Notes under the pieces: generated by a model | What the model was told of the DNA's origin: nothing | What the model saw: only the letters and a program-made list of their open reading frames with translations | The model's database searches: none | Shown: positions 7,809 through 13,886 of the stretch, piece after piece | Layout of the letters: the number at the start of each line of letters is the position of its first letter | Position numbering within the stretch: the stretch's first letter is position 1 | Position numbers and translations under genes: made by a program | Source: JARROD01 sp037384225 | GTDB taxonomy: Bacteria > Pseudomonadota > Gammaproteobacteria > Pseudomonadales > Cellvibrionaceae | Assembly: GCA_037384225.1 (NCBI GenBank) | Contig: JARROD010000177.1 | Location: forward strand, 1 to 16,655 | DNA: 16,655 bases | Direction of reading: 5' to 3'

Positions 7809-7842
7809 AAAAAAAGTTGAAGCTCCAGTAGGAAACTTCAAC
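7809..7842 (-). terminator. Intrinsic terminator/attenuator between the DUF4331 and TPR genes
   Basis: On the minus strand the stem is GTTGAAG (7842-7836), a short inner stem TTCC/GGAG with a TACT loop and one bulged base, then CTTCAAC (7822-7816), followed directly by T7 (7815-7809). It lies 23 bases after the DUF4331 stop and 15 bases before the TPR start. It should end much of the transcription after DUF4331 and let a fraction read through to the two membrane-linked genes. Confidence 0.75.
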
Positions 7843-7864
7843 AAAAGGTATGACTGTGTCGTTG

Positions 7865-9682
7865 TCAATTTTTAGGTGTTGGAATCGCCGCGCCAATCGG
7901 TGAACCCGGGAAGGGCGTGATCAGGTATGGAAAGGTGTTGTCGAAATCCATTGCGCTTACGGGAGCGCCATCTGTTAACTGCTGATCGCCCACCGGTGCA
8001 TCCGCCGGCTCACAGAGCCCCAGGTTGACAGAAGCCTCCGCGCCGTCTTCAACGATATCGTCTTCGTTAACGACATCCTCATCCGCCTTGCCTCTACCAC
8101 CCCTAAAGCCGCGGGCGCGTTTGGAGCGGTTGGTTATAGCCCCACTTGCGTCGAATGCGTTGCCGTCTGCACCCGTTTTGGCCAGGTTTAATACGATTTC
8201 GTCGCCTTCGTCATCCTCAGCTGAGTCGTCGGCGACGCCGAGTGGGAGGTCGTGGCACAAAGCCCCCATAACAACGCGCAGGGCAATATCGACAACGTCG
8301 TCGCCGGGGCGGCGTCCGTTTGGAAAGCCGGCCAGGTCGCCGTTCAGTACCCCGAGGGAATCCTGCTCTTCACGGGGTACGGCATCGATAGTGGTGTTAA
8401 GCCGGAGCATGTCCGAAGCGGTGACCTGCTGCAGCTGGTTGACGCCCTCAAAACCGGTGAGAAAGGTGGTGACCAGATCCTGGCGGGGAATATTGGAGGG
8501 TGCCAGGTTGGGAATATTGGCGTTTAAGGTGTCGTTGACCGCATCCCTGAACAGTATGTCGATAATAGCCGCCAATACCGGATGGGTGACAAAGTCGGCA
8601 AACTGGCCATCGTCTTCGGGGAAGCTGGCATTGAACTTGTCTTTATCGGTGATGCCTATCACCAACTCATTGACCAGAGGGTTGCCGAGACGGGAAACCT
8701 GTACAAAACCGCCGACGTTATCCTCCGGCTCCTCCAGAGAGGGGTTGTCATCGAAGAGCGTAATTTGTGGTACGCTGGCCGTTGTCCATCCGCCGATCAC
8801 ACCATTGCCTTCACCGACCAGGCAACTTTTGGGTACCTCAAGCGCGATGGTGGTAACGTTGTTGGTGGCCAGCTGGTTACGGTTGACATCCTGGGTGATG
8901 CCGCCGGGAAAGCCCTGCCCGTCACCCGCACCGGGGGCAGAATCCCCTTCGATAGGAACAAAGTTGATCAGATCGAAGATCTCACCGATAGCGAGTTTAA
9001 ATCCTTCCAGGCGCTGGCCGACGAATACACGCCCCTGTTGATCACAACCCGGAATGTTGACCTGCTGAATAAAGCTGTCGGCAAAGTCGGTATAGTTCTG
9101 GACGCTAAAGGTTTTTGTCCCTGCATTGTCAAAGGGTTTTTCAAATACCGTATTGGCATTTGCGTCCGTAAACAGTTCCGGATCTTCGAGTCGGCCTCCT
9201 CTGACAACCGCAGCGGTGTATTTTTCTTCAAAGCTCAAGCCATCGGCCTGGCCAATGGCGATACCGGCGACGTTGCGCAACACAGAGGGGATGTTTTTTT
9301 GATCGCTGCCTTGTCCAATGGTAAATTCAACCACTCCCGCATCGGGTACGGCGTTTTGCATCTGGATTTGAAAGGTAATGTCTTCAACCGCATCGCCGTC
9401 GTTGTCGATATGTATTTCGTAAAGGGCCGCGTTGTCCAGTAAAAAGTAGTTGGGGCCTGCGAAACCAGCTTGGATGGAATTGTAATTCGCAAGAATGGTT
9501 ACAAAGTCTTCGCGTCCGTCTTCATAACTGTTGAACATGTAGAAGTCAGTCCCGTCTTCCTGAGGGTACTTGGTAATGTGAGGCGCTTCCCGATGGCTGG
9601 ATGCAAGGGCGCCAAAGCCCGTGCCAATTGCAGCCACTGTGATTGTAGCGGCTAGTAAAGTCTTATGTGACAAAAATGTCAT
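7865..9682 (-). CDS. DUF4331 family secreted protein
   Basis: A 605-residue protein with a signal peptide (residues 1-27, cleavage after ALA) and the DUF4331 start SSHREAP (28-34). It continues with the family patterns DGTDFYMFNSYEDG, AGPNYFLLDNAALYEIHIDNDGD and GRRPGDDVVDIALR near the C-terminus. DxDxDG-like acidic stretches (D93-N-D-G-D97) suggest bound calcium. The function is not known in any well-studied organism; the protein is probably periplasmic or outer-surface. A strong ribosome site GGAGGT (9692-9687) precedes the ATG at 9682. It is the first gene of an operon with a TPR protein and a HupE-like membrane protein, separated from them by a terminator hairpin. Oddly, residues about 485-549 form an acidic low-complexity insertion with an Arg/Gly-rich patch (519-532). 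Confidence 0.9.
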   Translation of the reverse strand: MTFLSHKTLLAATITVAAIGTGFGALASSHREAPHITKYPQEDGTDFYMFNSYEDGREDFVTILANYNSIQAGFAGPNYFLLDNAALYEIHIDNDGDAVEDITFQIQMQNAVPDAGVVEFTIGQGSDQKNIPSVLRNVAGIAIGQADGLSFEEKYTAAVVRGGRLEDPELFTDANANTVFEKPFDNAGTKTFSVQNYTDFADSFIQQVNIPGCDQQGRVFVGQRLEGFKLAIGEIFDLINFVPIEGDSAPGAGDGQGFPGGITQDVNRNQLATNNVTTIALEVPKSCLVGEGNGVIGGWTTASVPQITLFDDNPSLEEPEDNVGGFVQVSRLGNPLVNELVIGITDKDKFNASFPEDDGQFADFVTHPVLAAIIDILFRDAVNDTLNANIPNLAPSNIPRQDLVTTFLTGFEGVNQLQQVTASDMLRLNTTIDAVPREEQDSLGVLNGDLAGFPNGRRPGDDVVDIALRVVMGALCHDLPLGVADDSAEDDEGDEIVLNLAKTGADGNAFDASGAITNRSKRARGFRGGRGKADEDVVNEDDIVEDGAEASVNLGLCEPADAPVGDQQLTDGAPVSAMDFDNTFPYLITPFPGSPIGAAIPTPKN

Positions 9683-9713
9683 TCTTACCTCCGGGAAGTA
9701 AAAGAAGTTCGTT

Positions 9714-9732
9714 CTATACCCAAAGCGTTTGA
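9714..9732. repeat. Left arm of 19-base perfect inverted repeat
   Basis: CTATACCCAAAGCGTTTGA is the exact reverse complement of 10000-10018. On the minus strand it reads toward the DUF4331 gene, ends 31 bases before its ATG, and supplies a TATAG(A) -10-like box. Its core CAAACGCTTTG is itself a near-palindrome (CAAA-N3-TTTG), similar in form to LacI-family operators. It could equally be the terminal repeat of a ~305-base element. Confidence 0.8.
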
Positions 9733-9758
9733 TTGTGGGTTACAAGTAAACCACAATC
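9731..9758. promoter_or_regulatory. Palindrome next to the left repeat arm, candidate operator or leader hairpin
   Basis: GATTGTGGGTTA (9731-9742) and TAAACCACAATC (9747-9758) pair over 11 of 12 positions around a CAAG loop. It is immediately upstream of the left 19-mer, so if the DUF4331 promoter uses the TATAGA box there, this palindrome would sit about 25-52 bases upstream of the start site, where an activator or repressor could bind. Confidence 0.55.
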
Positions 9759-9999
9759 ATGTCGTCAAGTGGGCCGGCTGAATATAAATTGGCGCGGAAA
9801 GAAAAGAAATTACGGTGGGAAAAAACAGATTTGAGGATTGAGCAACAAACTATTAAATTTTTACAATCAGTGAGGAACTAACCTTATTTATGATAGCGTT
9901 GCACTATGTTTGTTTTTGTTGTGAGATGTGTATTATGAATTATTAAAAGACGTTGCCAATTATTAAAATAGGTTAAAAGTTTTTAATTATACCTAAATC
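9759..9999. other. AT-rich intergenic core bounded by the inverted repeat
   Basis: No credible gene is seen between DUF4331 and the CPXCG gene. The core is AT-rich and has an 11-base direct repeat AATTATTAAAA at 9938-9948 and 9958-9968, a 20-base period (about two helical turns). It is likely a divergent control region; a degenerate non-coding element is the alternative. Confidence 0.4.
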
Positions 10000-10018
10000 T
10001 CAAACGCTTTGGGTATAG
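10000..10018. repeat. Right arm of 19-base perfect inverted repeat
   Basis: TCAAACGCTTTGGGTATAG, the exact reverse complement of 9714-9732. It is read on the plus strand toward the CPXCG gene, with TATAGT (10014-10019) as a possible -10 box about 137 bases before that gene. No good -35 box is visible at normal spacing for either copy. Confidence 0.8.
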
Positions 10019-10155
10019 TTGTCCACTCGCTTGTGCATGGGCAATGGCCGACTGGGCCTAAAATTTATGCAACAATAGGGTTATTCGATATTACATGCCA
10101 AGCCGCATGCCCGCCCGCGGCTGGGATCGGAATAATAAATGAGAAGGTATAGTGA

Positions 10156-10347
10156 TTGAATATTCTGGACGAAGAAAAAATACACTGCCCTTACTGTGGC
10201 GAACCGATTGTGATTTTAATCGACAAATCCATTGAATCGCAGCAGTATGTCGAGGATTGCCAGGTCTGTTGCCAGCCGATCTTGATTGTGCTGGACATAG
10301 TCGAGGGCGAATTGGTCCGCATCGATGTCGAGCGGGAAAACGGTTGA
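10156..10347 (+). CDS. CPXCG motif small cysteine-rich protein (zinc-ribbon-like)
   Basis: A 63-residue cytoplasmic protein with two cysteine knuckles: CPYCG (C11, C14) and CQVCC (C35, C38, C39). They are spaced as in the CPXCG cysteine-rich family (Cys_rich_CPXG), which probably binds one zinc; its role is unknown. It starts with TTG: the codon just upstream in frame is TGA, no in-frame ATG exists near the conserved start, and a ribosome site GAGAAGG (10141-10147) sits eight bases before it. It stands alone on the plus strand, divergent from the DUF4331 operon and convergent with the antiporter operon. Confidence 0.85.
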   Translation: MNILDEEKIHCPYCGEPIVILIDKSIESQQYVEDCQVCCQPILIVLDIVEGELVRIDVERENG

Positions 10348-10383
10348 GTGTAAAAGCAATTGCTAAAATTCGACCTTTCAATA

Positions 10384-10437
10384 ACCGGAACCATTGCGAT
10401 GCTCAGTGTCCACGGGCGAGCGTCCTTGGTTTCCGGT
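10384..10437. terminator. Possible hairpin between convergent genes
   Basis: ACCGGAACCA (10384-10393) and TGGTTTCCGGT (10427-10437) pair with a single bulged base across a 33-base loop, between the CPXCG gene and the stop of the last antiporter gene. There is no T run, so it is at best a weak terminator or mRNA end stabiliser. Confidence 0.3.
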
Positions 10438-10441
10438 CCAA

Positions 10442-12070
10442 TCAGATAAAGCTCAAAAAAAGATAGGCCGCCAGTAAAACCGTTACCCAGGTTACCGTAC
10501 CGCTCGTCGACCCGTCCTGCCCCAGAATACCCGGGGATTGTTGCAAAGTAGCAATGCGTTCAGAGGCTTTTTGCCAGCCCCGTTGCAGGGATCTGCGCAA
10601 ACCGGCGTCCAGGCGCCAGATCAGGTTCAGACAGCGCTGACTGAGTCGCGGCAGAACACGCCGATACAGCCACTCCACATCCAGGTTCACCGACGCCAGT
10701 TCCGGCGGATACAATCGCATCAGGTTAAGCCACACGAACGCCAGCGCGGAGAAAAACAACAGTTGCAGTTGAGTCAGCACATGGGTCGTATCGTAGGGTG
10801 AGTAAACCGTATCGTAGGGCAGCAGCCGGTACAGGGCTTGCGGGAATACACCCACCAATACACAGAGCGTGGCGGCGATAAACATGGCCGTCAACATATT
10901 GCCCGGGGGCTCACCGGCGCGAATTCCGGCGTCGTGGGCAAAGAAGGCAAAGTAGGGTATTTTGATGCCGGCGTGGTGGAAAACACCGGCGGAGGCAAAC
11001 AGCAACACCAGCCAGATCCCGTCGTAACCGCTGTCGAGCGCTGCGCTCATGACCATGGATTTACTCACAAAACCGCTGAACAACGGAAACGCGGAAATCG
11101 AAGCCGCGCCGACAATGCACAGGGCGGTGGTTTTAGGCATGGTTTTGTAGAGTCCGCCCAACTCCGATCCGTTGACGCGGCCGGTCATATGCAGCACCGC
11201 CCCCATCGCCATAAACAGCAGGCCTTTAAAAATGACATCGTTAAAGGCGTGGGCCACGGCGCCATTGATCGCGAGTGCAGTGCCGATGCCGATGCCCACC
11301 ACCATAAACCCGAGTTGATTGATCAGACTGTAGGCCAGTACCCGCCGTAAATCGTTTTCAATCACGGCGAAAAAGATCGGAAAACAGGTCATAGCCGCGC
11401 CTATATACACCAACAGCTCCGTTCCCGGGAATGAGCGCGCCAGTGCGTAAATGGCGACCTTGGTAGTAAAAGCGCTTAAAAAAACCGTGCCGACGGGTGT
11501 CGATTCGGGGTAGGCATCAGTGAGCCAGTTGTGGACAAATGGAAACGCGCTTTTGATGCCGAAAGCCAAAAAAATCAGCCAGGTGTAGGGTTGCTGCAAA
11601 CCGATATAGGTGAATTCAAAAGAGTCGGTCATTCGGCTGTGAATCACAATGCCGGCGAGCAGCAGCAGGCCCGAGAGTATATGAAAGGTGAAATAACGCA
11701 GACCCGCGACATAGGCGCGCCGGCTCTTTCGCGCCCAGATCAAAAATACTGAGCTGACAGCCAGCAGTTCCCAAAATATAAATAGCGTCAGCAGGTCCCC
11801 CGCGAATACCGCGCCCAGGGCGCTGCCTATATAAAGCATACCGGCGGTGTACTGTAAGGTGTCGCGCTCGTGCAGTGAGTAGATAAACGCAAGCAGCGCC
11901 GCAATATGGAAAATGTATCCGAACAGGGTGCTAAGTTTATCGGCGCGGAACAATACCAGTTCAAAGTTGAGAAATTCGAACTGCCAGTAAACACCCGCGG
12001 GCATTTGCCAGAGATTAAGGGCGCCGATAATGGGTATTGCAATTAACAATGCCCCGCGCAGCCGTCCCAC
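10442..12070 (-). CDS. Third MrpD/NuoM-like antiporter subunit with C-terminal lateral-helix-like extension
   Basis: A 542-residue proton-conducting membrane subunit (Proton_antipo_M family), about 14 helices. Transport-path residues seen: E101 in the broken-helix region (FIFWELLAV), K173 (GIKSAFPFVHNW), K204 (TTKVAIYAL), K282 (FKGLLFMAM), and K370 in the late HHAGIK segment. Unlike the two D subunits upstream, it has an extra C-terminal part. The sequence LDVEWLYRR starts a long amphipathic basic helix (about 465-515), followed by a final membrane helix (about 523-542). This recalls the lateral helix of NuoL. A GTG start at 12070 abuts the preceding stop with no gap. It is the last gene of the operon. 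Its function within an Mrp-type complex is inferred from neighbours. Confidence 0.82.
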   Translation of the reverse strand: MGRLRGALLIAIPIIGALNLWQMPAGVYWQFEFLNFELVLFRADKLSTLFGYIFHIAALLAFIYSLHERDTLQYTAGMLYIGSALGAVFAGDLLTLFIFWELLAVSSVFLIWARKSRRAYVAGLRYFTFHILSGLLLLAGIVIHSRMTDSFEFTYIGLQQPYTWLIFLAFGIKSAFPFVHNWLTDAYPESTPVGTVFLSAFTTKVAIYALARSFPGTELLVYIGAAMTCFPIFFAVIENDLRRVLAYSLINQLGFMVVGIGIGTALAINGAVAHAFNDVIFKGLLFMAMGAVLHMTGRVNGSELGGLYKTMPKTTALCIVGAASISAFPLFSGFVSKSMVMSAALDSGYDGIWLVLLFASAGVFHHAGIKIPYFAFFAHDAGIRAGEPPGNMLTAMFIAATLCVLVGVFPQALYRLLPYDTVYSPYDTTHVLTQLQLLFFSALAFVWLNLMRLYPPELASVNLDVEWLYRRVLPRLSQRCLNLIWRLDAGLRRSLQRGWQKASERIATLQQSPGILGQDGSTSGTVTWVTVLLAAYLFLSFI

Positions 12071-12367
12071 TCAGGTGTCCACATGCTTTTTCTCCATTGG
12101 CGCTGACTGTGAAATTTCATCCCGATCGTAGTAATCTTCCGGCCGCATCAAGCCTTTTCTCATCCACTTGGCAACGAGCACCAGCACCACGCAGCCCACA
12201 AATCCATATAGTGGATAAAAAACCGGCGCCTTTTCCCAAAGGTGTTCAGTGTGACGGTGCAGGATAAAATCCAAGCCGAACAGGATTGCGCAACAGATGT
12301 ACAGGGCGCGCAAAATCTTTTTAATGTTGTCGGGGTTGTCGAATAAGTAATGTTTGTTACCGCTCAT
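12071..12367 (-). CDS. Small two-helix membrane protein of the antiporter operon
   Basis: 98 residues with two predicted membrane helices (about 18-36 and 50-68) joined by a short loop with HRHTEHLWEKAPVFYPLYGF, and a charged tail with RPEDYYDRDE. It matches no Mrp A-G subunit by sequence features. Genes with this H-x-H...E-K-x-P-x-F-Y-x-x-Y-G-F and EDYYD pattern are, to my recollection, often found between D-type subunits in Mrp/Mbh-like clusters. It ends directly against the GTG of the next gene and starts 28 bases after the second D subunit, so it is co-transcribed and probably a structural or assembly subunit. Function unknown. Confidence 0.75.
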   Translation of the reverse strand: MSGNKHYLFDNPDNIKKILRALYICCAILFGLDFILHRHTEHLWEKAPVFYPLYGFVGCVVLVLVAKWMRKGLMRPEDYYDRDEISQSAPMEKKHVDT

Positions 12368-12395
12368 GTTCTGTTCCCGATTGAAAAAGATGAAG

Positions 12396-13886
12396 TCAAA
12401 ACACAGTGCTTATCAGTCTGTAAATGGGTTGGGGGTAAACAAACAGGACCACGCACCCCAGGGCGGTAATCCCGGTGGCCATTAACACTGGCAGCGGCGC
12501 CTCCGCAACAGCTTTCGGCCTATGCGCTATCTCCGGCGGATCGGCATCGGCGGCGAAAAACGCCCGTGCGCCGATCGGCAGTAGATAGGCGATATTCAAC
12601 AGCGAGCTGATCATCAGCACCCCCATCAACAGCCATTGTCCGGCGTCAAAGGTTCCCGACAGCAGATACCATTTGCTCCAGGTGCCGCCGGTGGGGGGAA
12701 TGCCGATAATGCTCAGACTTCCCACCAGGAATGCCAACATGGTCAACGGCATTTGCCGGCCCAACCCCCGCATTTCGCTGATCTCGGTTTTGTGGGCGGC
12801 GACCAGAATCGCACCGGCGCAAAAAAACAGGGTGATTTTTCCGAATGCATGCATGGCGATATGCATGGCGCTGCCCATAAGGCTGACACTGGTGGCCAGC
12901 AGCGCGCCCAGGGTGATATACCCCAGTTGGCTCACCGTTGAATAAGCCAGCCTGGCTTTGAGATTGTCCTGCCGCAGGGCGACCAGAGACGCCAGTAGAA
13001 TCGTTGCCCCGGCCAGATACAGCAGCCATTGCAGCGCGGGCAGTGTATTCAACGTCTCCAGGCCGAAAATATAAAAGCATACCTTTATAAGGGTGAAAAC
13101 GCCGGCTTTAACCACTGCCACAGCGTGCAGCAGAGCGCTGACCGGTGTGGGGGCCACCATGGCCGCCGGCAGCCAGCGGTGAAATGGCATTATGGCGGCC
13201 TTGCCCACACCAAACACGAACAGAGTCAATAATACTGACAGGGTTGCCGTTGATGTATCGGCGGTGAATACACCGCCGCGGGTAAAGGACAGCGTGCCGG
13301 ACAATTGCCAGGTCAGAGCAATCGCCAGCAGAAAAAACGCAATCGATGTGCCGAGCAGAATACTGATATACACCCAGCCGCCGTGTTTTGCCCGCTCGGT
13401 GCCCGCGTGGGTGACCAGTGGAAAAGTGCAGAGTGTTAATGCCTCGTAAAAGATAAACAAGGTGAGCAGATTTTCCGCACAGGCAATGCCCATGGTTGCG
13501 GTGATCGCCAAAGCAAAACAGCTGTAGAAGCGCGTCTGCCGCGGTTCGTTGTGAGCTCGCATGTAACCAAGCGCGTAAAGGGTGGTCACAAACCAGAGAA
13601 ACCCGGCGATCAGCGAGAACAGCAACCCCAGAGGTTCCAGACGAAAACGTACATCCACGCCCGGGAACCACGCAAACCAGGTTGTTTCGATGATCTCTCC
13701 CCTCATTACCGGTGAATATAAAGTGCATGCAATCAGAAATACCGTCAGGCTGGTCAGTAGGGACACTGATTCGCGAAGGTTGGGGCGTCCAGCACAAGCG
13801 ACAATGCCCACAACCGCCAGCAGCGGCAGCAAAATAATCAGTTGCAGCAGAGTTTCATACGCAAACAGGGCATGGAGAAAAATCAT
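12396..13886 (-). CDS. mnhD: Second MrpD-like antiporter subunit
   Basis: A 496-residue, about 14-helix Proton_antipo_M protein of the MrpD/NuoM/NuoN group, which moves H+ in exchange for Na+ or K+ as part of the complex. Seen: E148 (FYEALTL), K229 (GVGKAAIMPFHRWLP), K260 (VVKAGVF), H346 and K350 (HAFGKITLFF), and the GIPPTGGTWSKWYL segment. The late helix (about 417-440) has no Lys or Glu in its body, in contrast to K430 of the first D subunit and K370 of the third. Its ATG overlaps the preceding stop as ATGA. The symbol is a family label; which paralogue is the functional MrpD equivalent is not settled. Confidence 0.88.
   Translation of the reverse strand: MIFLHALFAYETLLQLIILLPLLAVVGIVACAGRPNLRESVSLLTSLTVFLIACTLYSPVMRGEIIETTWFAWFPGVDVRFRLEPLGLLFSLIAGFLWFVTTLYALGYMRAHNEPRQTRFYSCFALAITATMGIACAENLLTLFIFYEALTLCTFPLVTHAGTERAKHGGWVYISILLGTSIAFFLLAIALTWQLSGTLSFTRGGVFTADTSTATLSVLLTLFVFGVGKAAIMPFHRWLPAAMVAPTPVSALLHAVAVVKAGVFTLIKVCFYIFGLETLNTLPALQWLLYLAGATILLASLVALRQDNLKARLAYSTVSQLGYITLGALLATSVSLMGSAMHIAMHAFGKITLFFCAGAILVAAHKTEISEMRGLGRQMPLTMLAFLVGSLSIIGIPPTGGTWSKWYLLSGTFDAGQWLLMGVLMISSLLNIAYLLPIGARAFFAADADPPEIAHRPKAVAEAPLPVLMATGITALGCVVLFVYPQPIYRLISTVF

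Noticed and set aside
7794..7868. TTG start at 7868 for the TPR protein
   Set aside because: It would put a non-hydrophobic 25-residue leader before the signal peptide and would be encoded through the terminator hairpin.
8025..9442. Two long open frames on the plus strand (8025-9041 and 8582-9442)
   Set aside because: They lie antisense to the well-supported DUF4331 gene, have compositionally odd Ser- or Gly-rich translations, no family motifs and no ribosome sites.
9683..10155. A hidden small gene or RNA gene in the large intergenic gap
   Set aside because: No frame with a credible start, ribosome site and composition was found, and no tRNA-like fold; the visible structure is better explained as control sites or a small element.
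12636..13797. Several open frames on both strands inside the second D subunit gene
   Set aside because: They are other-frame reads of a membrane protein gene; none has a hydrophobicity pattern or motif of a real protein.
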